DNA from: Pseudomonadota bacterium
GTDB taxonomy: Bacteria > Desulfobacterota > Desulfovibrionia > Desulfovibrionales > Desulfovibrionaceae
Direction of reading: 5' to 3'
Length of the DNA stretch: 64,000 bases
NCBI GenBank assembly: GCA_023460395.1
Contig: JAEWQB010000020.1
Location: forward strand, 62,001-126,000
Shown here: one piece after another, positions 26,656 through 35,438 of the stretch
Layout: every line of letters starts with the position of its first letter
Numbering within the stretch: the first letter of the stretch is position 1
Made by a program: the position numbers and the translations under genes
The notes under the pieces: model-generated
The model's input: the letters and a program-made list of their open reading frames with translations, nothing else
Told to the model about the DNA's origin: nothing
Databases searched by the model: none

Positions 26656-26840
26656 GACACCGGGAGCGTCCGCCTAGCCTTCCGCCTGAAAAAGAAATAG
26701 CGGCTGCCCCATCACGCCGGGCGCGTTCAGATGCTCAGATCAGTGGGTGAGACGGCTTCTGGTATCCGCATTCCTGTGCTATGGTACACACACGCCGGGA
26801 TCATTTGTACCGTGCGCATCCCATCCGTACAGGAGAAACC

Positions 26841-29153
26841 ATGCCGCGCCACCTCTGCATCCATGGACATTTCTACCAGCCCCCACGGGAAGACCCATGG
26901 CTGGGCGATATTATGCCGGAAGACAGCGCCGCCCCGGATACTGACTGGAACCGGCGTATCACCCGCCAAAGCTACGCCCCCTTAGCGTGGGCGCGGCGAC
27001 TGGGGCCGGACGGACGCATCACCGATATTCTTAACTGCTACGCATGGATAAACTTCAACGTTGGTCCCACTCTGCTGCACTGGATGGAACGCGAAGAACC
27101 CGCCACCTATTCCCGCATCCTTGAAGCAGACCGGATGAGCCTCGCCCGCTGGGGACACGGCAACGCCATCGCACAGGCCTTCCATCACAGCATTCTGCCT
27201 CTGGCGACACCACGGTCCAGAATGCTGCAAATCGCATGGGCACGTGCGGATTTTCGCGCCCGATTCCAGCGCGAGGCAGAAGGCATGTGGCTGCCGGAAT
27301 GCGCGGCAGACATCTCCACCCTAGAAGAACTCGCGCGGCAGGGGATACGCTTCACCATCCTCTCCCCGCATCAAGCCGCGGCCATAGCCCCCTGTGCGGA
27401 GGACAGCACCTCCCCGGACACTCCGGCATTCCCGGCTCCCGATGACGCATCAGGCCAGTGGCAACACGTCCGGGGCGGTCAGTTGGACACAACCCGTCCT
27501 TACTGGGCCGCATTGCCCTCCGGTGCGAAAATAGCCATTTTCTTCTACGATGCCCCCTTGTCGCAGGCCGTGGCCTTCGAGCGCCTGCTGGAAGATGGAG
27601 AACGATTTTGGCAACGCCTGTCGGGCGCCGCGCGGGACAACGCGCTTGCCAACATCAGCACGGACGGAGAAACGTACGGGCATCACGTTGTCTTCGGTGA
27701 AATGGCGCTGGCCTACGTGCTCGGACAGGCCATATCAGGCCGGGACGATCTGCGCCTGACCAACTATGCCTCCTATCTGGAAACGCATTCGCCAACGCAC
27801 TGGGTGCGTATTATCGACCCCAGCGCATGGAGCTGCGCCCACGGCGTGGAGCGCTGGCGAAGCGACTGCGGCTGCACAAACGGCGAGCATCCCGGATGGA
27901 ATCAGCGCTGGCGTGGTCCGCTCCGCGAAGCGCTGAACAATATGCAAGACGCTGTGGACCAACATTTTGCCACTAGCGCCCCTTCCCTGTTCAAGCACCC
28001 CGAAAACGCACTCATCGCCTACGGCGCGGCGTTAGTCAGCCCAGAATATCGGGACCAACTGATACGCGACCATTTTTTGCCCAATCTTTCCCCGGAAGAC
28101 CAACGAACCGCGTGGCAGTTGCTGGAAATGCAGGATCACACGCAGGCCGCCTTTGCCAGTTGCGCATGGTTTTTTGATGAACTGACCCGCATTGAGCCGG
28201 TGAACGCCATGACGTTTGCGCTACGCGCCATGGAAATTATGCGTGAAACTAACGGGCCGGACATGCTCGGTTCTTTCACCCGCACGCTTGCCGCAGCGAG
28301 TTCTAACAAACCAGAAGAGGGCAACGGGGAAAATGTGTTCCACAAGCTTGTTCTGCCCAGACGGGAAACCAACGCCAGCATCATTCTGCAAGCGCTGCTC
28401 CGGTTGTGGGCGGAAAAGCGCCTTCCCTGTCCCGGCGCACCGGGTACGGTGGCGTGGCGACGTGCCAGTGTCATATTGCTGCCCACAGACGCCTCTGCGG
28501 GCACACTTTCCGGTGAGGCACGTATCCGCTATCTTCCCGGCACGGAAGGGCCAGCCGTTTTTTGGGAATGGACTCCCCCAGCGGCGGGCGCTGTCCGCGA
28601 AAGCACCATCACCGTCCGGGCAACACCGGAGGGCGCACCCATCACCCATTCCTTTGAACAACTCCCCCGTAACAAGCGGCAGTCCATTGCCCTGCGGGCC
28701 ATGGTAACCGCCAGTTCCTACCGGTTGACCGCCTTTGAGGAAGATGCCGCCAACGCAGTCGCCCTGTTTGAACCATGGACAGAGGCACAGCACGATCAGC
28801 CGCTGGGCTGGCATTGGAAATCCGCTACTCCTGCGCTGGCTATGGCGTGTTTGCGCCACCGCACACTCACACCGGAACAGCGCGGGCAGTTGCGCCGTTA
28901 CCTGAACGGCGCGGGCATGGCGGTAGACGGCAGCCGGGAACTGCTTACGCTCTGGCTAGAACAACGCCTACTGCGGAACGTGGAAGGCCCACCGGAATTA
29001 CTGGAAGAAGCGGTAACGCTGGTAAATGCGGCCCGTGAACTACTGCCCGAAATACAACTCTGGGCCGTGCAAAACGCCTTGTGGGAACGGGGGATGGCAC
29101 ACCCCTCGGCAAAACGGTTAGCCGCGGCGTTGGGTTTTTTCACGGAAAGCTGA
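26841..29153 (+). CDS. Glycoside hydrolase family 57 protein (DUF3536 type)
   Basis: A 770-residue cytosolic protein of the GH57 superfamily, related to alpha-amylase/glucan-branching enzymes. N-terminal motif HGHFYQPPREDPW is the GH57 start (metal/active-site His), followed by the barrel with RWGHGNAIAQAFHHSILPL and WLPECAAD, where the Glu is in the position of the family nucleophile, and NISTDGETYGHH with the Asp acid/base candidate. The C-terminal half (about 400-770) is the DUF3536-like helical region. ATG at 26841 has aggag 5 bases upstream; the frame-open start at 26781 is rejected. Substrate probably an alpha-glucan such as glycogen; this is inference. Confidence 0.88.
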   Translation: MPRHLCIHGHFYQPPREDPWLGDIMPEDSAAPDTDWNRRITRQSYAPLAWARRLGPDGRITDILNCYAWINFNVGPTLLHWMEREEPATYSRILEADRMSLARWGHGNAIAQAFHHSILPLATPRSRMLQIAWARADFRARFQREAEGMWLPECAADISTLEELARQGIRFTILSPHQAAAIAPCAEDSTSPDTPAFPAPDDASGQWQHVRGGQLDTTRPYWAALPSGAKIAIFFYDAPLSQAVAFERLLEDGERFWQRLSGAARDNALANISTDGETYGHHVVFGEMALAYVLGQAISGRDDLRLTNYASYLETHSPTHWVRIIDPSAWSCAHGVERWRSDCGCTNGEHPGWNQRWRGPLREALNNMQDAVDQHFATSAPSLFKHPENALIAYGAALVSPEYRDQLIRDHFLPNLSPEDQRTAWQLLEMQDHTQAAFASCAWFFDELTRIEPVNAMTFALRAMEIMRETNGPDMLGSFTRTLAAASSNKPEEGNGENVFHKLVLPRRETNASIILQALLRLWAEKRLPCPGAPGTVAWRRASVILLPTDASAGTLSGEARIRYLPGTEGPAVFWEWTPPAAGAVRESTITVRATPEGAPITHSFEQLPRNKRQSIALRAMVTASSYRLTAFEEDAANAVALFEPWTEAQHDQPLGWHWKSATPALAMACLRHRTLTPEQRGQLRRYLNGAGMAVDGSRELLTLWLEQRLLRNVEGPPELLEEAVTLVNAARELLPEIQLWAVQNALWERGMAHPSAKRLAAALGFFTES

Positions 29154-29247
29154 AGGGAGTAAAGGGCTGGTTACCGCAAGGACAGGGGGGGCGTTCTCCT
29201 GCGTCCATGCTCAGACAGAGCAGGGATGCGCGCGTAAAAATAAGGCG

Positions 29248-29718
29248 CTACACCGCAGCGCGCAGCATAGCCCCCACGGAACCGTCGGCCCGGTAAGCGG
29301 CCTCTGACCGCTGGTAGGCCTGAACTCCCGCGCGGTGCAGCCAGTCGAATGGGCTGGTTTGGCTGGAGAGGTCATCTATGCCAGCCTGATCGGATCGGGC
29401 TACGCTGCCGGAAGCGTCCGCGCCTTCTCCCAAAGATAGAGAGCTTGCGGCTTCCGCATTCACGGCGTCCGCACCGCGCCCGGAAGACGCCGCCATGGCA
29501 CGGGCCGAAAGCATGGCAGAACGGGCGCTGGAAAGAGCATCTTCCGTTGATGCGTCTTCCGTTTCATATTGAACGCCCAACCGGCCTATGGAAAGCCCCA
29601 TGCGTGAAGACGTGCTCGCGGACTGTGCGGCGGCAGCCGCCTCAATCCGTTCCACCGTAGCCGCACGCGCATATGTCTCATACCCGCGTAGCGTTGTCCC
29701 TATCGCGCCTAGTTCCAT
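29248..29718 (-). CDS. Hypothetical Ala/Ser-rich protein (156 residues)
   Basis: Unrecognised. Rich in Ala, Ser and Glu, no Cys, no signal peptide or membrane helix; N-terminal 45 residues look helical (ATVERIEAAAAAQSA). The ribosome site is weak (tagggt). The C-terminus SPFDWLHRAGVQAYQ is the least repetitive part. Composition is like phage or flagellar small structural proteins, but I have no homology evidence. Alone on the minus strand between the GH57 gene and pstS. Confidence 0.5.
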   Translation of the reverse strand: MELGAIGTTLRGYETYARAATVERIEAAAAAQSASTSSRMGLSIGRLGVQYETEDASTEDALSSARSAMLSARAMAASSGRGADAVNAEAASSLSLGEGADASGSVARSDQAGIDDLSSQTSPFDWLHRAGVQAYQRSEAAYRADGSVGAMLRAAV

Positions 29719-30125
29719 AGTACCCTATCTCTATAGCCTCTGTTTGCTGCCATGCCCGCCCTTTCAGACACCCTGCCCGCCGCTGCATGGCGGAACCGCG
29801 CGTTGCACGTCAGCTCTCAATTTCTATCATAAAAACATTCCCTCACCTTGGCAAGCGGCCCCTGCCAATTGACATCCTCCCGTCAAGCCTTCGGCGAAGT
29901 ACTGTGACGCGGTTGTTTGCGCGCTTCCTAGCCGTCTCTCAATATATTGAAATTATTATTATATTATATATAATAAACTGTCACAAAGATGTGGATAGGC
30001 TGACACCGTTCCGTAACATGACGAACGTAGTTTCCCTCCAACGCAGCGTGGGCCACCTCACCGCCCTGATCGGCGCAGCCCGGAGACGTTGCGTATACCA
30101 TCATGCAACAATTTTGGAGGAAAAC
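29719..30125. other. pstS leader region
   Basis: Spacer of 407 bases. The first 220 bases show nothing. An A/T-only tract (about 29940-29977) stands out from the GC-rich surroundings and directly precedes the Pho-box-like repeats. The stretch 30018-30125 is the probable leader with the pstS ribosome site ggagg at 30116-30120. Confidence 0.5.
29978..30017 (+). promoter_or_regulatory. Pho-box-like direct repeats upstream of pstS
   Basis: Four 7-base units at an exact 11-base pitch: ctgtcac (29978), atgtgga (29989), ctgacac (30000), ccgtaac (30011). PhoB boxes are 7-base CTGTCAT-type units with 4-base spacers, so pitch and first/third units fit. They sit about 110 bases before pstS next to an AT-rich tract. 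Phosphate-starvation control is the natural reading. Confidence 0.6.
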
Positions 30126-30935
30126 ATGCGTTTCAAATCTATCGCTCTCGTCGCAGCCATGCTGCTTGGTTTTGCCTCTTCCGCTTTCGCCGCAGACAAG
30201 ATCGTCGTGAAGGGTTCCACCACCGTTCTGCCCATCATGCAGAAGGCTGTGGAAGCCTACATGCAGCAGCATCCTGACGTGACCATCGAAGTTTCCGGTG
30301 GCGGTTCTTCCAACGGTATCAAAGCACTGCTGGACGGAACCACCGATGTCGCCATGGCGTCCCGCAAAATGAAGGATAAAGAAATTTCCCTCGCCGCTGA
30401 AAAGGGCATCACCGCTAACGAAGTGGTTGTCGCACTTGACGCCGTTATCCCGATCGTTCACCCCTCCAACCCTGTGAACAGCCTGACCTCTGACCAGTTG
30501 AAAGCCATCTACGAAGGCAAAGTCACCAACTGGAAAGAAGTAGGCGGCGCTGACGCCACCATCGTGGTGATCTCCCGCGACACCTCCTCCGGCACCTATG
30601 AAACGTGGGAAGAAAAAATCATGAAGAAGGCCCGTGTATTCCCCGGTGCCCTGCTTCAGGCTTCTTCCGGCGCAGTGCTTCAGGCTGTGGCTAAAAACCC
30701 CAAGGCCATCGCATATGACGGCATCGGCTACGTGAACGACACCGTGAAGGCTGTTAAGGTGGATGGCGTGCAGGGCAGTGCTTCCTCGGCTAAAGACGGC
30801 AGCTACAAGGTAGCTCGTTCGCTCCAGATTTACATCCCCGGCACTCCTTCCGGCGCAACCAAGGGTCTGGTGGACTTCATTCTCTCCCCCGCCGGTCAGC
30901 GTATCGTTGAAGAAGCTGGCTTTATTAAGATGTAA
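30126..30935 (+). CDS. pstS: Phosphate ABC transporter substrate-binding protein
   Basis: Periplasmic phosphate receptor, 269 residues. Sec signal peptide (MRFKSIALVAAMLLGFASSAFA, cleavage after AFA) then KIVVKGSTTVLPI, the phosphate-loop region GSTTVLP and GGGSSNGIKAL, and the second phosphate loop RDTSSGTYETWE. Short PstS type typical of this lineage. Start at 30126 has a strong ggagg 5 bases upstream; in-frame ATGs further up would remove the signal peptide from the N-terminus. First gene of pstS-pstC-pstA, separated from pstC by a hairpin. Confidence 0.95.
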   Translation: MRFKSIALVAAMLLGFASSAFAADKIVVKGSTTVLPIMQKAVEAYMQQHPDVTIEVSGGGSSNGIKALLDGTTDVAMASRKMKDKEISLAAEKGITANEVVVALDAVIPIVHPSNPVNSLTSDQLKAIYEGKVTNWKEVGGADATIVVISRDTSSGTYETWEEKIMKKARVFPGALLQASSGAVLQAVAKNPKAIAYDGIGYVNDTVKAVKVDGVQGSASSAKDGSYKVARSLQIYIPGTPSGATKGLVDFILSPAGQRIVEEAGFIKM

Positions 30936-30969
30936 TGTTGGGCGGGCAATCCTGACGACGTAGACTACG

Positions 30970-31003
30970 CCTTCCCGCTGTTTTGCAGAAAACGGCGGGA
31001 AGG
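30970..31003 (+). terminator. Hairpin between pstS and pstC
   Basis: Long stem 30970-30984 with 30989-31003 (9 bp, one mismatch, 5 bp) and a 4-base loop, no T-run. In transporter operons such hairpins lower expression of the membrane genes relative to the binding protein or protect the first message. Confidence 0.6.
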
Positions 31004-31069
31004 CACATCCTCTTTCCTGAGGGCGGCCTTATCCGCCCGTGGCACACACCAACCCAGCGAGCGCACTCA

Positions 31070-31963
31070 ATGAGCATTTCCCGCCGCACAAAGGACAACA
31101 TAGTCCGCAATCTTTTTTTCGCCGCAGCGGCTAGCAGCATTCTGGTGCTGTTTCTCATTATGGTCTTCCTCTTTGTGGAGGGTCTGCCTATTTTCAAAAA
31201 AGTCGCCGTACACGACTTTGTCTTCGGCACCATGTGGTACCCCACGCACGATGAGCCGGATTTCGGCATTCTGCCCATGATAGTAGGCTCGCTCTCCGTT
31301 ACCGCGCTCTCGTCGCTCATTGCCATCCCGCTGGGCATCATGACGGCTATTTATCTTGCGGAAATTGCCTCGCCACGCATGCGCAGCATAGCCAAGCCTC
31401 TGGTGGAAATGCTGCAGGCGCTGCCTTCGGTGGTTATCGGCTTCTTTGGTATGGTGGTGGTAGCCCCGCTGCTTCAAGACTGGTTCGGGCTGCCCACCGG
31501 GCTGAATATGTTCAACGCTTCGGTCATGCTGGCCTTCATGGCGGTGCCCACCATTACGTCCATTTCCGAAGACGCCATTTACAGCGTTCCCACAGAAATG
31601 CGCGAAGCATCTCTGGCCCTAGGGGCCACCAAATGGCAGACTATTTCCCGCGTGGTGCTTCCCGCTTCGCTCACCGGCATCAGCACCGCTGTTATTCTGG
31701 GCATGGCGCGGTCCATAGGAGAAACTATGGTTGTGCTTATGGTGGCTGGCGGCGCGGCGATGATTCCTTCTTCTATATTCAATCCGGTGCGCCCCATGCC
31801 CGCCTCCATTGCCGCCGAAATGGCAGAAGCGCCATTCCAGAGCGACCACTACCACGCCCTTTTCGCCACAGGTATGGTGCTGTTCCTCTTTACCCTGCTG
31901 TTCAACATTCTTGCCGCCTATTTCGCCGAACGCAACAAACAGGTTGGCGTGGCCTCGCTTTAA
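31070..31963 (+). CDS. pstC: Phosphate ABC transporter permease PstC
   Basis: Inner-membrane permease, 297 residues with six helices. The ATPase-coupling loop is visible (EASLALGATKWQTISRVVLP). The N-terminus is cytosolic and basic (MSISRRTKDN) before helix 1. Start at 31070 is preferred over the in-frame 30983 which would add an implausible segment, although its ribosome site is weak. Pairs with PstA 18 bases downstream. Confidence 0.94.
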   Translation: MSISRRTKDNIVRNLFFAAAASSILVLFLIMVFLFVEGLPIFKKVAVHDFVFGTMWYPTHDEPDFGILPMIVGSLSVTALSSLIAIPLGIMTAIYLAEIASPRMRSIAKPLVEMLQALPSVVIGFFGMVVVAPLLQDWFGLPTGLNMFNASVMLAFMAVPTITSISEDAIYSVPTEMREASLALGATKWQTISRVVLPASLTGISTAVILGMARSIGETMVVLMVAGGAAMIPSSIFNPVRPMPASIAAEMAEAPFQSDHYHALFATGMVLFLFTLLFNILAAYFAERNKQVGVASL

Positions 31964-31981
31964 GCGACAAGGAGAACCCAC

Positions 31982-32908
31982 ATGACGCAAATGACGGAAA
32001 CACTCTATTCGCCCCAGTCCCACGTGACTTCCGGCATCCCGCAGGATTCCGGTTTCATGAAACGCCGCTCTCCGGTTCAGGCCATTATGTTTGCTCTGTT
32101 CCGGGGGAGTGTGCTCATTAACGCGCTGGCACTGGCAATTATCTGCGGCTATGTTCTCTACTACGGCCTGCCCGCCATATCGTGGGAATTTCTGCTGGCC
32201 CGCCCGCGCGAAGCCATGACGGCGGGCGGTATTTTCCCCTGCATCGTTGGAACCATCGCCCTGTCCTACGGGGCAATGCTCATTGCCCTGCCGTGGGGAG
32301 TGGCTACCGCCATTTACCTGCATGAATATGCTCAACCCGGCCCCTTCGTTCACATTATCCGGTTAGCCATCAACAATCTCGCGGGAGTGCCTTCCGTCGT
32401 ATTCGGTTTATTTGGGCTTTCCTTTTTTGTAACGCTTATGGGAATGGGCGTTTCCATGCTGGCGGGCATGTTCACTCTGGCAGCGCTTATTCTGCCACTT
32501 ATCATCGGTGCCTCCGAAGAAGCGCTGCGCAGTGTTTCGCCCACATACCGCGAGGCTTCTCTCGGACTTGGGGCAACCAAATGGCAAACTATTGCCCGTG
32601 TGGTGCTGCCTGCCGCCACTCCCGGCATTCTTACCGGCGCCATTCTAGGCATAGGCCGCGCCGCCGGGGAAACGGCGGCTATCATGTTCACCGCCGCCAT
32701 GTTCTTTTCTCCCAAATTGCCGGACTCGCTTTTTGACAGCGTTATGGCCCTGCCGTACCATATCTACGTTCTTGCCACCGCCGGGACGGAAATTGATAAA
32801 ACCCGCCCGCTGCAATACGGTACCGCGCTGGTGCTCATCGCGCTGGTTCTGAGCATGAATTTTATGGCCATCATCATCCGGGCGCGTCTGCAAAAGCGCA
32901 TGCGGTAG
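31982..32908 (+). CDS. pstA: Phosphate ABC transporter permease PstA
   Basis: Second permease of the phosphate transporter, 308 residues, six helices. Coupling loop EASLGLGATKWQTIARVVLP is nearly identical to that in PstC. About 40 polar residues precede helix 1. The ribosome site aaggag lies 5 bases before the ATG. pstB (ATPase) and phoU, which usually follow, are absent: the next gene is a ComFB-like protein, so the ATPase must be encoded elsewhere. Confidence 0.94.
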   Translation: MTQMTETLYSPQSHVTSGIPQDSGFMKRRSPVQAIMFALFRGSVLINALALAIICGYVLYYGLPAISWEFLLARPREAMTAGGIFPCIVGTIALSYGAMLIALPWGVATAIYLHEYAQPGPFVHIIRLAINNLAGVPSVVFGLFGLSFFVTLMGMGVSMLAGMFTLAALILPLIIGASEEALRSVSPTYREASLGLGATKWQTIARVVLPAATPGILTGAILGIGRAAGETAAIMFTAAMFFSPKLPDSLFDSVMALPYHIYVLATAGTEIDKTRPLQYGTALVLIALVLSMNFMAIIIRARLQKRMR

Positions 32909-32988
32909 CCACATTGCGGCATAAGGCCGCCTCTGCACACTCCTGTGCCCCGTACTGTAAACCGGGATCATTCAGACTACATAACCAT

Positions 32989-33023
32989 CAGGCGTCTTGC
33001 GGCTTGCCGCCGCAGGGCGCCTG
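32989..33023 (+). terminator. Hairpin after pstA
   Basis: Stem of caggcg/cgcctg (32989-32994 with 33018-33023) continued by an inner stem with one mismatch and a G-U pair. No real T-run. It lies 80 bases after pstA and probably ends or attenuates the pst transcript. Confidence 0.45.
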
Positions 33024-33062
33024 TCGTATTCTAAGGGAAGACACAACGGACGAGGAGGCTTC

Positions 33063-33353
33063 ATGTCGGACAAGCAGGGGAAGTACCAACTGGAAGGCAT
33101 GGATTTTTCCAGCATACGCAACCGCAACGAGGTGCGCGTGCTTGCGATGATGCGTAAAGTCATGGCTGAACCGCCGGGCTACCAGCCAGACGCCTTATCG
33201 TTGCAGGACATTTACGCGCTGGCGCTGAATGCGCTGCCGCCGCGCTATGCGCAACGCGGAACGATTGTCCTGCGCGATCCCGTGCGGGATGAAGACGTGC
33301 TGGAAGCCGTACGCAACGCTTTTGCCGTGGTAGCGCAGAACCCCAAGTTCTGA
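33063..33353 (+). CDS. ComFB-like small protein
   Basis: A 96-residue soluble protein. The segment DIYALALNALPPRYAQRG is the hallmark of the ComFB family (D..ALALN.LPP.Y), preceded by a helix with NEVRVLAMM. The Cys residues found in many ComFB proteins (CxxC before this motif) are not present. Some ComFB proteins have been reported to bind cyclic di-GMP, which would fit the many GGDEF genes in the window, but ligand binding here is inference. Ribosome site gaggagg 5 bases before the ATG at 33063. Confidence 0.75.
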   Translation: MSDKQGKYQLEGMDFSSIRNRNEVRVLAMMRKVMAEPPGYQPDALSLQDIYALALNALPPRYAQRGTIVLRDPVRDEDVLEAVRNAFAVVAQNPKF

Positions 33354-33662
33354 CCACCGAAACGCGCGGTCGCCATGTCTGGACAAACAAAACCCACCCC
33401 GCAGCACGGGAGTGGGGGGTAGCATGTGCGCAAGCCTGACCGCTTGGGTATGGCTGCCCGGCACAGACTGTCCACCCCCGGCGAGCGTTCCAAACCACGT
33501 CAAAAAATTCAGTGCCGCACGGCCCGCGCTGCTCTTATGTCTTGCAAATTTGCCGCATTCTTCAGCTATTCCGCCCTGCTGCCCCGGCAAAAGAGCCTCT
33601 CCGCTGGATGCTAGAACGGTAGACGAAACCCGCTAAAACCACCCACGAAGACAGGAACACAC
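33354..33662. other. Intergenic region, nothing recognised
   Basis: 309 bases between the ComFB-like gene and the PHP phosphatase. Short open frames lack ribosome sites. A C/G-rich imperfect inverted repeat near 33390-33420 may end the ComFB transcript. No promoter placed. Confidence 0.4.
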
Positions 33663-34484
33663 ATGATCACGGTTGATACGCACATCCACACCCGCTACTC
33701 GCACGGCAAGGCTACTGTGCGCGAGATGTATGACGCAGCCTTACTCAAAGGCGTGAAAATATTTGGATTTTCCGAGCATTCACCCCGCCCGCACGGGTTT
33801 GACTACCCCACAGACTACAAAGAAAAACTCACTGCCGCATGGCCCGACTATATCCGTGATGTTACGTCCCTGAAAAACAATGCCGAAGGGGTACAAGTTC
33901 TGCTTGGCATAGAGATGGACTGGACGACCGGGCAGGAGGGATATATCCGACAAAAATTAGAAGCGGACCCCTTTGACTACGTTATTGCGGGGATTCACTT
34001 TTTAGAAACATGGGGCTTTGACTTTTCCGCCAACGATTGGGCGCAATGGGATGATGCCGACTGTTTTCCCCGGTATGAAGCGTTTTTCTCTTCCATGGAA
34101 GCCATGGCACGCACAGGGTTGTTTAATATTGTGGCGCACCCGGATATTATCAAAATTTTCACTGTGGACCGGTTCCGCCGCTGGATAGCCGCCCCCGCAG
34201 GGCTGGAGTGCGCACGGGCGGCCTTAACGGCAGTGCGGGACGCAGGCATGGCTATGGAAATATCTTCCGCAGGGCTGCGCAAATTGTGCCGGGAAATCTA
34301 TCCTTGCCCCGCATTCATGGAAATTGCTCAAGATTTGGCGTTGCCCATCAGCTTCGGGTCCGACGCCCATTCCACCGCGTCCGTGGGATACGCCTTTGAT
34401 ACGTTGGCTGAATACGCCCGCAGCTTCGGCTACACCGAAAGCGTGTATTTTACGCAGCGCACGCCCCACTCCCGCCATTTTTAG
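33663..34484 (+). CDS. hisJ: Histidinol-phosphatase, PHP family
   Basis: PHP-fold phosphatase expected to convert histidinol phosphate to histidinol, 273 residues. Metal-binding motifs in order: DTHIHTRYSHG at the N-terminus, FSEHSPRP, the Glu in GIEMDW, IAGIHFLE, VAHPD, and the final SDAHST. This set matches the HisJ/K histidinol phosphatase group. It makes functional sense with the monofunctional HisB at 3092-3685. Other PHP phosphatases cannot be excluded from motifs alone. Confidence 0.85.
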   Translation: MITVDTHIHTRYSHGKATVREMYDAALLKGVKIFGFSEHSPRPHGFDYPTDYKEKLTAAWPDYIRDVTSLKNNAEGVQVLLGIEMDWTTGQEGYIRQKLEADPFDYVIAGIHFLETWGFDFSANDWAQWDDADCFPRYEAFFSSMEAMARTGLFNIVAHPDIIKIFTVDRFRRWIAAPAGLECARAALTAVRDAGMAMEISSAGLRKLCREIYPCPAFMEIAQDLALPISFGSDAHSTASVGYAFDTLAEYARSFGYTESVYFTQRTPHSRHF

Positions 34485-34575
34485 CGCTCCCCCCTCACCC
34501 AAGCCCAGCCCTGCGCTTTGCCGACATTGACGAACAATCAGACGGACGCGCCGGGAAAGGACACTCCAAACACAA

Positions 34576-34610
34576 CGCCGCCCCCGGACAACACGAGTCC
34601 GGGGGCGGCG
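34576..34610. terminator. Strong GC-rich hairpin between convergent genes
   Basis: Perfect 13-bp stem (34576-34588 with 34598-34610), 9-base loop, between the ends of hisJ and the TetR gene. T-runs are poor on both strands, but placement and stability point to a shared terminator. Confidence 0.7.
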
Positions 34611-34655
34611 CGGTTTGCCCGCAGGGCAACCATATGAAAAAGGAGAAACTGCGGC

Positions 34656-35267
34656 TTACGCGCGGATGCTCCGCATATACATATCCACAAGCAGCGGGAT
34701 TGATTGCTTCCAGTCAAAAATATCAGCCATATCCAACCTGCCAAGCCCGTAGCCGAGCAGAACGCACCAAAAATTTACCGCTGCGGTACGGGGAGACACA
34801 TCCTCGCGAAACCGTTTTTCCGCCTGTCCTCTGCGGAACAGCTCCTCCACCACAGCAAGATGAGTCCGGTTTTCCTCGCGGCGCTGGTCGGCGCAATCCC
34901 CCAGTTCAATACCCTGCTCGGTCTTCATGAAATGCAATTCCAAAGCCTGCACGAGCCGGGCGTTGGAAGCCAGTTGCACAAGCCAGTCCTCCAGCAACGA
35001 GGCGATAACCTCGTCCGCAGGTGCGCCGGATTGCCGGGAATTTTCCCAAAAAGCATGCACCGGCTCAAACACGGTATCCATCAGCGCAAGATACAGGTCT
35101 TTCTTATTGCGGAAATGCCAATACACCGCGCCGCGCGTCAGGTCAGCAGCGGAAGCGATATCCTGCAAGGTGGTTTTGGAATACCCCTTTTCCAAAAACA
35201 CGCGCAAGGCGCACTCCAACAGCAATTGCCGGGTACGTTCCGCTTCCTCTTTTGTCTTTCTGGCCAT
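34656..35267 (-). CDS. TetR/AcrR family transcriptional regulator
   Basis: DNA-binding repressor, 203 residues. The N-terminal helix-turn-helix is typical: ALRVFLEKGYSKTTLQDIA, then TRGAVYWHFRNKKDLYLALM, the pattern of AcrR-type regulators of efflux pumps. The C-terminal ligand domain includes a helical segment like that of TtgR/AcrR. Start chosen at 35267 for its strong ribosome site (aggagg) and family N-terminus MARKTKEEAERTRQ. No efflux operon lies next to it in this window; the regulated genes are unknown. Confidence 0.92.
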   Translation of the reverse strand: MARKTKEEAERTRQLLLECALRVFLEKGYSKTTLQDIASAADLTRGAVYWHFRNKKDLYLALMDTVFEPVHAFWENSRQSGAPADEVIASLLEDWLVQLASNARLVQALELHFMKTEQGIELGDCADQRREENRTHLAVVEELFRRGQAEKRFREDVSPRTAAVNFWCVLLGYGLGRLDMADIFDWKQSIPLLVDMYMRSIRA

Positions 35268-35438
35268 GCTCCTCCCTCCTGACTGCACGGGTAACGAGAA
35301 AAAGGGGCAACGCCTCACAGCATTCCAAGCGTTTCCCATTCTTCTCACCGACACTTTCGTACCCTATAGCAAGTAGCCGCAGACTTGACCACCCCACCGG
35401 CGGCACACTTCCTGAAAAAATCCCTCTTTGTCCGCCAG

